From: Xanthomonas fragariae
GTDB lineage: Bacteria; Pseudomonadota; Gammaproteobacteria; Xanthomonadales; Xanthomonadaceae
Direction: 5' to 3'
NCBI RefSeq assembly: GCF_017603965.1
Contig: NZ_CP071955.1
Span: 4,023,489-4,087,488, forward strand
DNA: 64,000 nucleotides
The notes under the pieces were generated by a model. The model had not been told where the DNA came from. It worked only from the letters and a program-made list of their open reading frames with translations, and made no database searches. The translations under genes were made by a program, and so were the position numbers. Positions 54,093 through 64,000 of this stretch are shown piece by piece. The stretch's first letter is position 1. Each line of letters begins with the position of its first letter.

Positions 54093-55259
54093 CTATGCAC
54101 CTTTCCATGCTCGGCTGCAGTTGGCACGCCCGGCGTGATCGCGCGAGTGTCGGTTACGCAAGTCTCGTGGACGCTCGCTCAACGCACGCCGCACTAGGCC
54201 CGGATCGTCGGCAAAAAACGCATCGATGCCGGCATCCAGATACGCCTTCAGCTCGGCCAGTGCGCCAGCCTCGTTACGCTCGGTCACCGCGCCACTGCTG
54301 CGATTGTTGACTGCCAGAAAATAATTCTCCGGGCGAAACGTATACGGCTGCACCTGCAAGCCTGCCGCATGCGCGTCGTGCACCAGGCTGGTCGGCGTGC
54401 CCAGGCGTTGCTGCGCATCCAGCGGAATGATGCTGCGTATGTCCGGGCCGATCGCATCGGCGTAGCTGGCGATCTGCTTCAGCCCTTCGGGCGCGATCAT
54501 CTGCCCGTAGGTGTGCGGCGCGGCGTCCACGCCCGCATCGGGCAGCACCATCTGCGCGCCACCCAGCAACTGCAGCAGGCGGATCGTGCTGCTGCGCCCG
54601 ATCTTGCCGCGCAGGTAACGCAGGTTGCCGGTCTCGAACGACTGGATCACTACCGGCGCGGTCTGCGTGTACGCATGCGCACGCAAGGTCGCCAGCACCT
54701 TGTCTTCCATCGCCAGATTCAGCCCACCGAAATAGCTCGGGTGCTTGATCTCTGGAATCAGTCCGATGGTGCGCCCGGTCGCCGCCGATTCCGCTGCCAC
54801 GAAGTCGATGATCTCGTCGAAGGTGGCGATCTGGAATTGCCCATCCCAACGCGTGCCACGCAACTGCGGAAGACGCTCGCGAGCACGCAGCATCTTCAAC
54901 TCGGCCAGGCTGAAATCTTCAGTAAACCAGCCTTCCATCGTCTGACCATCGATGATCTTGCGGGTTTTGCGCGATGCGAACTCCGGATGGCTGGCCACAT
55001 CAGTGGTGCCGCCGATCTCGTTCTCATGGCGCGCCACCAGCACGCCATCCTTGGTCGACACCAGGTCCGGCTCGACAAAATCGGCACCATCGACAATCGC
55101 CTTGGCATACGAGGCCAAGGTGTGCTCCGGGCGCAATGCGCTGGCGCCACGGTGCGCAAAGATCTGCACCGTCTTGGCCAGTGGCACCTCTGCCCACGCC
55201 GGTCCGCTCATGCCGACCATCATCGTTGCCACTACCAAAACACGATGGAACTGCATCAT
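54093..55259 (-). CDS. glpQ: periplasmic glycerophosphodiester phosphodiesterase
   Basis: The 388-residue protein has a signal peptide (ending GMSGPAWA) and the GDPD domain: IFAHRGASALRPEHTLASYAKA, GADFVEPDLVSTKDGVLVARHENEI, IGLIPEIKHPSYF, YTFRPENYF and AFFADDPGLVRRAL. Conserved His/Glu/Asp calcium and catalytic residues are present. It hydrolyses glycerophosphodiesters to glycerol-3-phosphate. ATG 55259 (or 55256) follows GGAG. The C-terminal ~25 residues after RRALSERP look unrelated to the family and may be a read-through tail. Confidence 0.9.
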   Translation of the reverse strand: MMQFHRVLVVATMMVGMSGPAWAEVPLAKTVQIFAHRGASALRPEHTLASYAKAIVDGADFVEPDLVSTKDGVLVARHENEIGGTTDVASHPEFASRKTRKIIDGQTMEGWFTEDFSLAELKMLRARERLPQLRGTRWDGQFQIATFDEIIDFVAAESAATGRTIGLIPEIKHPSYFGGLNLAMEDKVLATLRAHAYTQTAPVVIQSFETGNLRYLRGKIGRSSTIRLLQLLGGAQMVLPDAGVDAAPHTYGQMIAPEGLKQIASYADAIGPDIRSIIPLDAQQRLGTPTSLVHDAHAAGLQVQPYTFRPENYFLAVNNRSSGAVTERNEAGALAELKAYLDAGIDAFFADDPGLVRRALSERPRDLRNRHSRDHAGRANCSRAWKGA

Positions 55260-55510
55260 GCACTTCTCCAACGAAAAAGCAGCGATCAAAACTAACGGCA
55301 TAACCGTCAAGCGAGCGCCGCCGATGGTCGATGCGGCATGTACGACGCGTACATCCCGCTTACTCCACATCGTCCGCGCCCGCCTGACAACCACTCGCTA
55401 AGTCTTGTCAGCCAGTCTAAAACTATCGACATCCATCGGCATCGGAAATCCGTAAGCAGCTACAAGGCTCGCTGTTACGAATCCCCAATCCCGATTCCCT
55501 GATCTCCAAC

Positions 55511-55855
55511 TCAGAACTTCGCATCCAAGGTCAAGAACACCTGCAGCGTTGCGCTCGCATGGAACGCCAGCTGGCGGCCATTCGGGTCGCTGTTGGCGAA
55601 GGCGGTGAGGTTGGTGACGTTGAGCGAGAGCTTGAGCCCCTGCAGCACGCCGGCCTGGCCGAAGTCGTACCCGGCACCGGCATCGAACGAGGTGTAGCCG
55701 CCAAAGCCCTGATCGTTGGTGTAGGTGTAGTAGCGCTGGCCGGTGTACTTGCCGCGCAGGTTGACGTTCCAATTGGCGTGGTTGAAGGCGATTTCGCTAG
55801 CGAACATGCGCTTGGGCGTATCGACGGTGATCTTGCCCGCAGTTGGAATGGTCAC
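55511..55855 (-). pseudogene. C-terminal relic of a TonB-dependent receptor
   Basis: The frame reads KRMFASEIAFNHANWNVNLR, GKYTGQRYYTYTNDQGFGG, YTSFDAGAGYDFGQAG and ends VFLTLDAKF. This is the final barrel strands and terminal Phe of a FecA-like receptor. Plug and most of the barrel are gone; no upstream coding continues the frame. Confidence 0.8.
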
Positions 55856-56606
55856 CTCGAACCTGCTCTGCAGAGAATTCAGCGCTGCAGACGGTGCTGC
55901 CAGGCGTGATGCAACAAGGGCCGCAGCAGTGGTGCGACCTATGGACCGCGGACGGAAAGCTGAGGGCGGTCGTTGATCCGACGCCTCACTCCTTGCGACG
56001 CTCCAATTCCCGATGACGCCACCTGCCGTAGGTCCAGTCCGCTACGGGCCCGCCCATGCGTAGCGAGTGGGCTGCAGGCGGCGCGCTCGTGCGGATCGAC
56101 GCCACGCCGATGATCGGCACCTAGCGACACAGCGCCTCTACCTCGTGGCGCTGAGCCTTGCTGCATGCGAAGTCTTGGCGGCCAGGCGGTCAGGCGGCCA
56201 CGGGCCATAGCCGGACCGGCGCGGCTGCGCCACATCACGCGCGCGCTCCGTTGCAGCGGACACGTGTAGCGAGCACGGCGCTTTACACCTGAAGGGCACG
56301 GCGTTTGGCAGTTCATCCAGCCCCTCATCCGTGCAGTGCACCACAGGCATCTGTATCCCGCGTGTGGCCAATGGCTACACCAACCATCTGGGCAATACCT
56401 GGCCCGAAAGCCCTGTTTCAGAAAAAAGTTCCGGAAAGATGACATCTCCGCAAATCCCGGGTTAATCTTCAGACAGTTTTCAGGAAAGAGACAGCTATGG
56501 CACTCGCCAAGCTGCCTGAAGCGCCCCTCCCCCTCAACTGCTACAGGACAGTTGAGTCCCACGCTTTGCAGTCGTTTGCGACGGTATTCATCAGGAGTAG
56601 AGAGGA
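55856..56606. other. gene-free stretch upstream of the Oar-like receptor
   Basis: About 750 bases. A 207-codon minus-strand frame spans much of it but has no family motif and unusual composition. The last ~150 bases should contain the receptor promoter. Confidence 0.4.
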
Positions 56607-59600
56607 ATGACGCGTCCAGGGATTCGTAATTGGTTGTCCAGGAACATCACGCGCAGTGCCTTGAGCCTGGCGTTGGGTCTGTGTGTCGCCGGTGGTTTGC
56701 AGGCGCAAAGTGCGGTTGGCTCCATTTTCGGTAGCGGCCAGCCAGGCAGCACCATTGCCATCCAGAGCCTGCAGACGGGGGTGACTCACTCGGCCACCGC
56801 CGCTGCCGATGGCCGATTCACCTTCAGCCAGCTACCTCCGGGCAAATACGTCATCACCTCCGATGGCGTAACTCGCGAGGTCGAGGTCAAGGTCGGTAGT
56901 GGCTCGCAGGTGCTGCTGAACAATGACGCCACGACTCTGGACAGGGTCGAAGTGGTGGGCGAGCGTGCGTTCAACCCGATCGATGTGTCCTCGGTGGAAT
57001 CCACCACGGTCTTCACCGCCGAACAGATGATCTCGCTGCCAGTGGCCAGCGACGTCTCCTCGGTCGCCTTGCTCGCGCCTGGCACAGTCAAAGGCGACAA
57101 CGGTCTCGGCAATGGCAATCTTGCATCGTTCGGCGGCTCTTCGGTGGCCGAAAACGGCTATTACATCAACGGCTTCGACGTGACCAACATGCGCACGCTC
57201 CTGTCGTTCGCTAATGTGCCGTTCCAGGGGATCGCGCAGCTGCAAGTGAAGACCGGTGGCTATGGGGCCGAGTACGGTCGCTCGCTGGGCGGCATTGTAA
57301 GCATCGTGACCAAGTCCGGCTCCAATGACTGGCATTACGGTGGCAGCGTCGAATGGGCTCCGGATTGGGGGGCCGCGAAGGGCAAGAATGTGCGTGACCG
57401 TGATCCGGATGCTGCAGATCCGCTCTACCAATATCGCAGCGACAACCAGTTCGACAGCACCATCTATTCGGCTTATGCGAGTGGTCCGATCATCAAGGAC
57501 AGATTGTTCTTCTTCGCCATGGCCGAGGGCCGCAACGAAACGATCAATATTTTCAGATCGGTCAACAGCGAACGTCAGCGCGACACCACGCCGCAAGGTC
57601 TGGTCAAACTCGACTGGTACATCAACGACAGCAACCTGGTGGAATTCACCGGCATCTACAACCAAGCCAAGACCAAGTACAGCACCTACGAATACAATCT
57701 CGATGCCAACGGCGAAAACCGTTACAACATCGGCCGGCACGAGGCGCCGATCGAAAGCTATGAGATGGAAAACGGCGGCAAGGTCGGCATCCTCAAATAC
57801 ACCGGCTACTTCACCGACAACTTCACCTTGTCGGCGCAGTACGGCTATCTGAGCAACCTGATCGACTCGCGTCTGCCCGCCAATCCTGCCGGCGGCGAAT
57901 GCCCATGGGCGTACAACTTCGGGTTGACCACCAACACGGTGGATCGCTACATCGGCTGCAACCCGGGGACGATTTCGACCATCGCCGATTTGAACGCCGA
58001 ACCGGACGAAGACATCCGCAAGGCATTCCGCGTCGATGGCGAGTGGGTGTTGGGCGAGCATCGGCTGCGCTTCGGCGTCGACCAGGAAAACTACGAATCC
58101 AGCCATCGCGGTCAGACCTATGCTGGCGGAATCAACTGGGCGTATTACACGGTCCCAGGTACCTCTGTCGCCACTGGCGCATTTGCCGGGCAGCCGGGTC
58201 GTACGGTGAACGGTCAATTGGTCCCACGCGGAGCGCTTTACGCACGTTCGCGCGTTTATCAGACCAGTAGCTCCAGCTACGAAAACACCAACAGCGCCTT
58301 TTATCTGGAAGACAATTGGCAGGTGACGGAAAACTTCCTCGCTGTGCTCGGACTACGCGGCGAGAAGTTCGAAAACAAGAACGGCGACGGCATTGCCTGG
58401 GTCGAGTCCGATTACAAACTCTCGCCACGGCTTGGCTTCTCGTGGGATGTACTCGGTGACGCCAGCTTGAAGTTGTTCGGTACCGCGGGGCGCTACTACA
58501 TCCCGGTCGCCACGAACTCCAGTATCCGTGCAACGGGCGCGGAATCGACCGTGTCCAACTGGTACTACGTCAACGGCTGGAGCGAAGCAGACGGCACGCC
58601 GGTCGGCCAAGGCGCACAGATTGGCGCGACCCAGACCAATGGCTCGCTGGTTGCACCAAACCCGGCCTCGGTTGCATCCACCAATCTTTCGCCCATGTAC
58701 CAGGACGAAGTGATTCTGGGCGGGCAGCTGCAACTGACGGAAAACTGGATGGCGGGTGTGCGCATGATCCGTCGCGAAGTGAAATCAGGCATGGACGATA
58801 CCTGCACCACCAACCCGTGGATCGATTGGGCAGCGGATAATGGCTATCCCGATTTCGATCCCAGCTCCGTACCGAGCTGCTATTTCCTTAACCCAGGCAG
58901 CGATGTCACTCTCAATGTCGACTTGAACGGCGATGGAGAAGTGGAACTGGCAACCCTGCCGGCCTCGTATCTCGGTCTGCCCGAATATCGGCGTATCCAC
59001 ACCGCGCTGGAGTTCTTCTGGGAGCGCACCGGCGAGAAGTTCAATTTCCAGGGTTCTTACACGTTTGCCAGAACGCGCGGAAATGTGGAAGGCTACGTCA
59101 ATTCCACCTTGGGGCAGGAAGATCCGGGGCTGACACAGGACTTCGACCACCGGCTATTTACCGACGGCACCTACGGGCCGACACCGAACGATCGCCAACA
59201 CACCCTCAAGCTGTTCGGTGCCTACCACCTCACGCAGGAATGGCAGTTTGGCGGCAACCTGGTGCTGCAATCCGGTCGCCCGGTCAATTGCCAAGGCTAT
59301 ATACCGCTGGACGACATTCCTCAGCCCGACCAAGGGACGCTGAGCGCATACGGTGGCTCGAGCTTCTACTGCTTGAACGCCGAGGGCACGCGTGTGCTGC
59401 GGCAGCGTGGCGACGAAGGGCGTACGCCGTGGACCTGGACGTTCGATCTGACAGCGGCGTACATACCCAACTGGGCCGAGAACAAGCTGCGCATCAAGCT
59501 CGACATCTTCAATCTGTTCAACAACGACCGCGTTACCGAGTACAACGAGTTCAGTGAAGCGTCTCGCGACGTGATCAACCCCAACTATCTGAACGACGTC

Positions 59601-59651
59601 AATTACCAGACGCCGCGCTCGTTCCGGCTGACCGCGCGTTACGACTTCTGA
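56607..59651 (+). CDS. Oar-like TonB-dependent receptor
   Basis: 1014 residues. The signal peptide ends AGGLQAQ. A carboxypeptidase-regulatory-like domain (GSIFGSGQPGSTIAIQSLQT ... FTFSQLPPGKYVITSDG) is followed by the TonB-box-like TTLDRVEVVGER, a plug (VASDVSSVALLAPGTVKGD, GYYINGFDVTNMRT, GAEYGRSLGGIVSIVTKSGS) and a barrel ending FRLTARYDF. An extracellular loop contains DLNGDGEVEL, an EF-hand/dockerin-like calcium loop. The substrate is unknown. GGAGTAGAGAGG precedes the ATG. Confidence 0.93.
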   Translation: MTRPGIRNWLSRNITRSALSLALGLCVAGGLQAQSAVGSIFGSGQPGSTIAIQSLQTGVTHSATAAADGRFTFSQLPPGKYVITSDGVTREVEVKVGSGSQVLLNNDATTLDRVEVVGERAFNPIDVSSVESTTVFTAEQMISLPVASDVSSVALLAPGTVKGDNGLGNGNLASFGGSSVAENGYYINGFDVTNMRTLLSFANVPFQGIAQLQVKTGGYGAEYGRSLGGIVSIVTKSGSNDWHYGGSVEWAPDWGAAKGKNVRDRDPDAADPLYQYRSDNQFDSTIYSAYASGPIIKDRLFFFAMAEGRNETINIFRSVNSERQRDTTPQGLVKLDWYINDSNLVEFTGIYNQAKTKYSTYEYNLDANGENRYNIGRHEAPIESYEMENGGKVGILKYTGYFTDNFTLSAQYGYLSNLIDSRLPANPAGGECPWAYNFGLTTNTVDRYIGCNPGTISTIADLNAEPDEDIRKAFRVDGEWVLGEHRLRFGVDQENYESSHRGQTYAGGINWAYYTVPGTSVATGAFAGQPGRTVNGQLVPRGALYARSRVYQTSSSSYENTNSAFYLEDNWQVTENFLAVLGLRGEKFENKNGDGIAWVESDYKLSPRLGFSWDVLGDASLKLFGTAGRYYIPVATNSSIRATGAESTVSNWYYVNGWSEADGTPVGQGAQIGATQTNGSLVAPNPASVASTNLSPMYQDEVILGGQLQLTENWMAGVRMIRREVKSGMDDTCTTNPWIDWAADNGYPDFDPSSVPSCYFLNPGSDVTLNVDLNGDGEVELATLPASYLGLPEYRRIHTALEFFWERTGEKFNFQGSYTFARTRGNVEGYVNSTLGQEDPGLTQDFDHRLFTDGTYGPTPNDRQHTLKLFGAYHLTQEWQFGGNLVLQSGRPVNCQGYIPLDDIPQPDQGTLSAYGGSSFYCLNAEGTRVLRQRGDEGRTPWTWTFDLTAAYIPNWAENKLRIKLDIFNLFNNDRVTEYNEFSEASRDVINPNYLNDVNYQTPRSFRLTARYDF

Positions 59652-59679
59652 TGGATTGATTGCACATCAACTCCAAAAT

Positions 59680-59708
59680 AACCGGCCTCGAAAGAGGCCG
59701 GTTTTCTT
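59680..59708 (+). terminator. terminator of the Oar-like receptor gene
   Basis: AACCGGCCTC / GAGGCCGGTT (10-bp stem, GAAA tetraloop) followed by TTCTTT. Confidence 0.92.
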
Positions 59709-59757
59709 TGAGCCAACCGCTGCGGATTGTCCATCGCACGCACGCTGCGGCACCGCT

Positions 59758-61098
59758 TCACTTACCGATACAAAAACTCGAAAAGATCTTGCCGAGCAAC
59801 TCGTCGGCGCTCAGTTTGCCGGTGATGTCGCCGAGCGCTTCCTGCGCCAGGCGCAGTTCTTCGGCGGCCAGTTCGAGTTGTTCGAAGCGCAGTTGCAGAT
59901 CGGCGGCATCTGCGTGTTGCTCGGCGCGACGCAGGGCTTGGACATGCCGCGTGCGTGCGGAAAATTCGCCCTCCACACTTTCCACGCCATCGCCCAGCGC
60001 AATTTCGCGCAGGCGGGTGCGCAATCGCTCCAGTCCCTGACCGGTCACTGCAGACACCGCGATCGCATCGTGGTCGAGCTCTGTGGCTTCGGTCAGCAGA
60101 TCGCACTTGTTGTAGATCCACAGCTGACGCGGCACCGTATCGATGGCATCGCCAATCGCGTGACGTGCGGCTTGTGGGTCGCATGCGTCCAGCACCACCA
60201 GCGCCAGATCGGCGCGCTGCAATTCGGCATGTGCGCGGCGCATGCCTTCGCGTTCGATCGCATCGCCGCCATCGCGCAAGCCGGCGGTGTCGACCAACGT
60301 CAACTCGAAGCCATCGAGCTGGATGGCTTCGTGCAAGGTGTCGCGTGTGGTCCCAGCGACATCGGTGACGATCGCCCGATCGCTACCGGCCAATGCATTG
60401 AGCAACGAACTTTTGCCGGCATTGGGCGGTCCGATCAACACCGCATGCAAACCGTCGCGCAACTTGCGCCCGCGTTCGGTATCGCACAATAACTGTGCGA
60501 GCAAGCCGCGCGCCTTGCTCAAGCCGTCGCGCACTTGCGTGCCGCCCAGCGTGTCCAGCGGTTCATCGGCGAAATCGATGGCCGCCTCCACATGGATACG
60601 CAAACGCGTGAGGCCGTCGCTAACCGCATTGACGCGGCGCGAGAACACGCCATCGAGCGAACGACGCGCGGCACGTGCCGCACGCACATCCCCGGCTGCG
60701 ATCAAGTCGGCGATAGCCTCTGCCTGCGCAAGATCAAGTTTGCCGTTGAGAAATGCGCGCTCGCTGAATTCACCGGCACGTGCTTGACGCGCGCCCAAGG
60801 CAATGCAGCGCGCCACTAATTGCTGTAGCAATACCGGGCTACCGTGGCCTTGCAGCTCCACCACGTCTTCGCCGGTAAAACTACGCGGCGCAGGAAACCA
60901 CAGCGCAATGCCATCGTCGATCACCTCGTCATCCGCATCGCGAAAACGTGCGTAGCGCGCCTGCCGTGGCTGCAAATTCGTAATGCCCAGGTTCGCGGCA
61001 ATCTGCGCGGCATGCGGGCCGGATAGCCGCACGATGCCGATGCCTCCGGTTCCGGCGGCACTGGCGATGGCAACGATGGTCGATGGCAAAGAAGACAT
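59758..61098 (-). CDS. mnmE: tRNA modification GTPase MnmE
   Basis: The 446-residue protein makes the cmnm5U34 wobble modification with MnmG. ATG 61098 gives [20 protein letters not shown], the standard start. The formyl-THF-binding domain ([21 protein letters not shown]), GTPase G1 [15 protein letters not shown]3 DTAGLR, G4 YNKCD, and the C-terminal CIGK with its conserved Cys are present. The frame extending to 61188 is rejected. Confidence 0.96.
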   Translation of the reverse strand: MSSLPSTIVAIASAAGTGGIGIVRLSGPHAAQIAANLGITNLQPRQARYARFRDADDEVIDDGIALWFPAPRSFTGEDVVELQGHGSPVLLQQLVARCIALGARQARAGEFSERAFLNGKLDLAQAEAIADLIAAGDVRAARAARRSLDGVFSRRVNAVSDGLTRLRIHVEAAIDFADEPLDTLGGTQVRDGLSKARGLLAQLLCDTERGRKLRDGLHAVLIGPPNAGKSSLLNALAGSDRAIVTDVAGTTRDTLHEAIQLDGFELTLVDTAGLRDGGDAIEREGMRRAHAELQRADLALVVLDACDPQAARHAIGDAIDTVPRQLWIYNKCDLLTEATELDHDAIAVSAVTGQGLERLRTRLREIALGDGVESVEGEFSARTRHVQALRRAEQHADAADLQLRFEQLELAAEELRLAQEALGDITGKLSADELLGKIFSSFCIGK

Positions 61099-61369
61099 AG
61101 GCAGCAGAGTACGGCGTGTGGTCCGAGACGTTTCTTGCATACGCGCCGGCGCGGCTACTTCGTGGCCGCAATTCCAGAGCGGTGGCATATAGCCTTGCGC
61201 GCGATGGATCGATCTTCAATACAGAGATCCGACGCTGCCTGCAGCCTGCTTGCCACAACCAGTCGACACCAACACTCCGCGCACGTTATGCACAGCAAGA
61301 TGCGATGGACGATGGTGCTTACACGACGGCGTTTTTGGCGATAGAAAGAACAGCTGCGGGCTTTCACAC

Positions 61370-61397
61370 AGAAGGCCCGCCTTGCGGCGGGCCTTCT
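61370..61397. terminator. stem-loop at the end of yidC
   Basis: AGAAGGCCCGCC / GGCGGGCCTTCT is a perfect 12-bp stem with a 4-base loop, 5 bases beyond the yidC stop. No strong T-run follows on either strand, so it may be a weak or protein-assisted terminator. The remainder of 61099-61369 holds no gene. Confidence 0.65.
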
Positions 61398-61402
61398 TGA
61401 AC

Positions 61403-63118
61403 TTACTTGGCGTTGGTGTGGATGATCTTGCTCGGCTTTTCGCCATGCTGGCGGATCATCCACCATTGGATCAGCAGACCCAAACCACCGTTGACCACCC
61501 AGTACAGCACCAAGCCGGCCGGCATGAAGGCCATCATGACGCCGAACACCAGCGGCATGAACTGCATCATCTTGGCCTGCATCGGGTCCATGCCTGGGGT
61601 CGGGGTCAGCTTCTGCGTAGCCCACATGATCGCGATGTTAAGCACCGGCAGGATGAAATACGGATCGCGCGCGGTCAGATCCTGGATCCAGCCCAGCCAC
61701 GGCGCCTGACGCAGTTCCACCGACTCCACCAGCACCCAGTACAGCGCGAAGAAGATCGGCATCTGGATCAGCAACGGCAGGCAGCCGCCCATCGGGTTGA
61801 TCTTTTCCTTCTTGAACAGCTCCATCGTCGCCTGCTGATACTTGACGCGATCGTCGCCATAACGCTCCTTCAGCTGCGCCAGGCGCGGCTGGAAGCGGCG
61901 CATCTTGGCACCGGACTTGTACTGCGCCGCCGACAGCGGATATAGCGCCAGACGCAACAACACCACCAGACCGATGATGGACCAGCCCCAGTTGTGCAGG
62001 AAGCTGTGCAGATGGCTCAGCACCCAGAACAGGCCCTGGCCGATGATGGCCATGATCGAGAAGCGGCTGTAATCGACCACACGGTCCAGCCCCTTTACGT
62101 CTTCCCTGGCGATCAGGCTGACCAGCTTCGGGCCCACCCAAAGGCGTGCCTCGGTGCTGGCGGTCTGACCCGGCGCCACAGTAAAGGCCGGGCCACGCAG
62201 CTCGGCCACGTCACGAGGGCCGTCCTGAGCCAGCACATACAGCGAGGCCTGATCCTTCTGCGGAATCCACGCGGTGAAGAAATGGTGCTGCAGCAGCGCC
62301 ATCCAGCCTCCGGTGATCTGGCGATTCAAGCCGCCATCGTCCATGTAGTCCTTGAACGCCCGGCGCTCGTAGCCTCCTTGCGGGCTATACCAAGTCGCAC
62401 CGTTGAAGCTGAAAGAATCCGGGTTGGTCATACCGCGGCTGAGGATGGTCGGCACCCTGCTCAGCTTGCGGAACACGTAGCCGTTCCATGGCGCGTCACT
62501 CTGGTTGATCACTTCATCCTTGATCGAGATCGCATAGCGACCGCGCTCCAGGGTGAAGGTGCGCCGAATTGATACGCCATTGGGGCCATTCCACACGAAC
62601 GGCACCACTAGGGTGTTCTGCCCCTTGGCCAGCTCGAATGCAGTGCCCGGCTGCTCAGCGCGGAAACCATTCACCCCCGGCACCGGCGAATGCTCGCTGG
62701 CCCAGCCGCTGGTGGCGTTGTACGGGTGAGCGGCATCTTCGCTCAACAAGCTGACCGGCGCGTTGCCGTCCTTGGTCTGCGGAAACTGCAGAAGTTCGGC
62801 GTCGAGCACGCTGCGGCCATCCAGCTTGAGGCGCAGCACGTCCGAGGTCAGGGTGACGACAGGTGCAGCGCCGGCAGCGGCAGGTACCGCCGTGGTGGTA
62901 GTGGGTACCGCGCCCGGCGCGCTGGCCTGTGGAATGGCCTGGGCGGCAGGCACATTGGCCGCCGAGGCGATCGCATCCAGATCGCGTGCGGCCGGAACCG
63001 ACTGTGCTGCAACCACGACGGGCGCATTCGCAACCGCCTTGTCCTTGCCCCACTCCATCCACAGCAGCGCCGCGACCATCAGCCAGGCAAAAATCAGGAA
63101 AACACGGGTCTGGTTCAT
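61403..63118 (-). CDS. yidC: membrane protein insertase YidC
   Basis: The 571-residue inner-membrane insertase starts [21 protein letters not shown] large periplasmic domain (about 90-350) precedes the conserved core: [64 protein letters not shown], and [27 protein letters not shown] helices. It lies 15 bases downstream of rnpA. No yidD frame lies between rnpA and yidC, where many bacteria have one. Confidence 0.96.
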   Translation of the reverse strand: MNQTRVFLIFAWLMVAALLWMEWGKDKAVANAPVVVAAQSVPAARDLDAIASAANVPAAQAIPQASAPGAVPTTTTAVPAAAGAAPVVTLTSDVLRLKLDGRSVLDAELLQFPQTKDGNAPVSLLSEDAAHPYNATSGWASEHSPVPGVNGFRAEQPGTAFELAKGQNTLVVPFVWNGPNGVSIRRTFTLERGRYAISIKDEVINQSDAPWNGYVFRKLSRVPTILSRGMTNPDSFSFNGATWYSPQGGYERRAFKDYMDDGGLNRQITGGWMALLQHHFFTAWIPQKDQASLYVLAQDGPRDVAELRGPAFTVAPGQTASTEARLWVGPKLVSLIAREDVKGLDRVVDYSRFSIMAIIGQGLFWVLSHLHSFLHNWGWSIIGLVVLLRLALYPLSAAQYKSGAKMRRFQPRLAQLKERYGDDRVKYQQATMELFKKEKINPMGGCLPLLIQMPIFFALYWVLVESVELRQAPWLGWIQDLTARDPYFILPVLNIAIMWATQKLTPTPGMDPMQAKMMQFMPLVFGVMMAFMPAGLVLYWVVNGGLGLLIQWWMIRQHGEKPSKIIHTNAK

Positions 63119-63133
63119 CGGGCAGCAACTCGC

Positions 63134-63580
63134 TCAGTCGGAACTGGGTTCCGGCTCTGTCGGGGAAGGGGAGGATTGGTGCATCGTCCTGGCGGGCGGC
63201 ATTGTGCCGGGCGCAGCTGGCATGGGCAATGCGCCAGCACGACGCAGCAGACGCAAAAAGGCGTCACGAATCTGTGGATTGGTTGCCTTGGCAGCTGCCG
63301 AGCGCGCCACAATCACATAGTCGCCGCCAGCCAGCTCTGGCAATAGGTGCCGCATGGCGTCGCGCAGGACACGTTTGATGCGGTTACGTCCGACTGCACG
63401 GGCATCGACTTTGCGCGACACCGCCATGCCCAGGCGCGGCGGTGTCTCACCGGTACGCCAGTGCAGGCTGAGCAACGGGTCGGAGGTGCGGCGTGCGGTA
63501 TCGAAGACGACCGTATATTGCGCACGCGTACGAACCCGCGCAGAGCGAGGAAATCGCCTGCACGGGTTCGGTGCGTTCAC
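63134..63580 (-). CDS. rnpA: ribonuclease P protein component
   Basis: The protein subunit of RNase P carries the conserved [22 protein letters not shown] (RNR motif) and [25 protein letters not shown] 63580 gives [20 protein letters not shown], the usual xanthomonad start (148 residues). A TTG at 63622 overlapping the rpmH stop would add 14 residues and remains possible. Confidence 0.93.
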   Translation of the reverse strand: MNAPNPCRRFPRSARVRTRAQYTVVFDTARRTSDPLLSLHWRTGETPPRLGMAVSRKVDARAVGRNRIKRVLRDAMRHLLPELAGGDYVIVARSAAAKATNPQIRDAFLRLLRRAGALPMPAAPGTMPPARTMHQSSPSPTEPEPSSD

Positions 63581-63618
63581 GGTAGGGACTGCCTCGGCCG
63601 CAGGGAGCGGCGCGGCAA

Positions 63619-63759
63619 TCAAGCGCTCAGGCGCTTGCGGCCCTTGGCGCGGCGGCGAGCCAGGATCTTACGGCCGTCGGCAGTTGCCATACGTGCGCGG
63701 AAGCCATGGTCGCGTGCTCGCTTGAGGTTGCTGGGTTGGAAAGTACGCTTGGTGGCCAT
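63619..63759 (-). CDS. rpmH: 50S ribosomal protein L34
   Basis: The 46-residue protein reads [19 protein letters not shown] and continues through [21 protein letters not shown] to a terminal SA, the invariant L34 sequence. ATG is at 63759. It is the first gene of the rpmH-rnpA-yidC-mnmE cluster that flanks oriC/dnaA in many proteobacteria. Confidence 0.97.
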
Positions 63760-63867
63760 GGGGCCCTCTGCATGAATGAAGTCGAATATGACAAGAAATT
63801 TTATAGGGCCGCTACAGGCCGGGTCAACTCCCCAGACGCGTCACTGCAGGCGATGCTGGCCCAAGCC

Positions 63868-63888
63868 TGTGGATGAGCCTGTGAATAA
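63868..63888. promoter_or_regulatory. DnaA boxes of the oriC-side intergenic region
   Basis: TGTGAATAA (63880-63888) is a perfect DnaA box (complement TTATTCACA); TGTGGATGA (63868-63876) is one mismatch from consensus. They lie between rpmH and the expected dnaA beyond the window, so the region 63760-64000 is probably the edge of oriC. Confidence 0.75.
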
Positions 63889-64000
63889 GTCTGGGAAAAC
63901 CCTGCCCTCAGTGCTAGTGTGTTGCATCCTCTTTTCACTACCGGGCTGTGAGCACGGCGCTTTTCTGCGCGCCACAGCCGGCAACAGATGATCACACTTT

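Noticed and set aside
55939..56562. 207-codon minus-strand frame in the gap before the Oar-like receptor
   Set aside because: Odd composition (Cys/Trp/Arg-rich), no motif and no ribosome-binding site; more likely chance in GC-rich DNA.
56832..58217. 461-codon minus-strand frame opposite the Oar-like receptor
   Set aside because: Same reasoning: mirror of a well-supported coding sequence.
1..64000. tRNA, rRNA, CRISPR arrays, prophage or secretion-system clusters
   Set aside because: None was seen: no cloverleaf-like tRNA, no regularly spaced repeats, no phage structural or integrase genes.

Overview
This is high-GC gammaproteobacterial DNA from the origin-proximal end of a Xanthomonas chromosome. 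The right edge carries rpmH, rnpA, yidC and mnmE with a DnaA box beyond them. The rest (Oar-type TonB-dependent receptors, an mla operon ending in mlaA, opgD, an e(P4)-like lipoprotein fragment, IS407-, IS427- and IS1478-like elements) is typical of xanthomonads. The load of insertion sequences, MITEs and pseudogenes suggests an IS-rich lineage such as X. oryzae or a close relative; that species guess is inference.

Layout. 1-2.5 kb: the start of a pseudouridine-synthase-like gene running off the left edge, a broken IS3-family element, then an IS5-family (IS427-group) element. 2.6-4.2 kb: an AT-richer two-gene operon of secreted proteins of unknown function (a Cys-tailed protein and a thioredoxin-fold-like protein). 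4.3-6.5 kb: a decayed fragment of the recD 3' end, a small lipoprotein, a Lys-rich 32-residue protein and a higBA toxin-antitoxin pair. 6.5-16 kb: the recC-recB-recD operon, with dispersed repeat sequences translated inside recB and recD. 16.3-20.5 kb: the mlaFEDCB-mlaA phospholipid transport operon. 20.9-31 kb: relics (glutathione peroxidase, glutathione S-transferase, and a decayed cdaR-garK-MFS sugar-acid locus) among intact rmuC, an amino-acid permease and a GAF/PAS/GGDEF cyclase. 31-39.4 kb: rlmI, a yybP-ykoY (Mn2+) riboswitch with terC, an IS3 relic, a DUF465 protein, an MDR oxidoreductase, plsB and a lipoprotein. 39.6-45.2 kb: a LacI regulator, a TonB-dependent receptor and a wrecked tryptophan halogenase carrying an internally deleted IS. 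45.4-52.6 kb: pyrF, yceH, rep, tdk, opgD. 52.8-59.7 kb: an IS3-family element, glpQ, a receptor relic and a full Oar-like receptor. 59.7-64 kb: mnmE, yidC, rnpA, rpmH and DnaA boxes.

The most unusual material is: (i) the secreted two-gene operon at 2.6-4.1 kb; (ii) a ~145-bp MITE family in three copies whose termini match the IS427-group element at 1.6-2.5 kb, one copy splitting a transporter gene and one supplying part of the rep stop codon; (iii) intergenic-type repeats absorbed into RecB and RecD coding sequence; (iv) same-strand relics of the recD and plsB 3' ends lying downstream of the intact genes; (v) an 8-unit GGTGCT hexamer array in mlaA.
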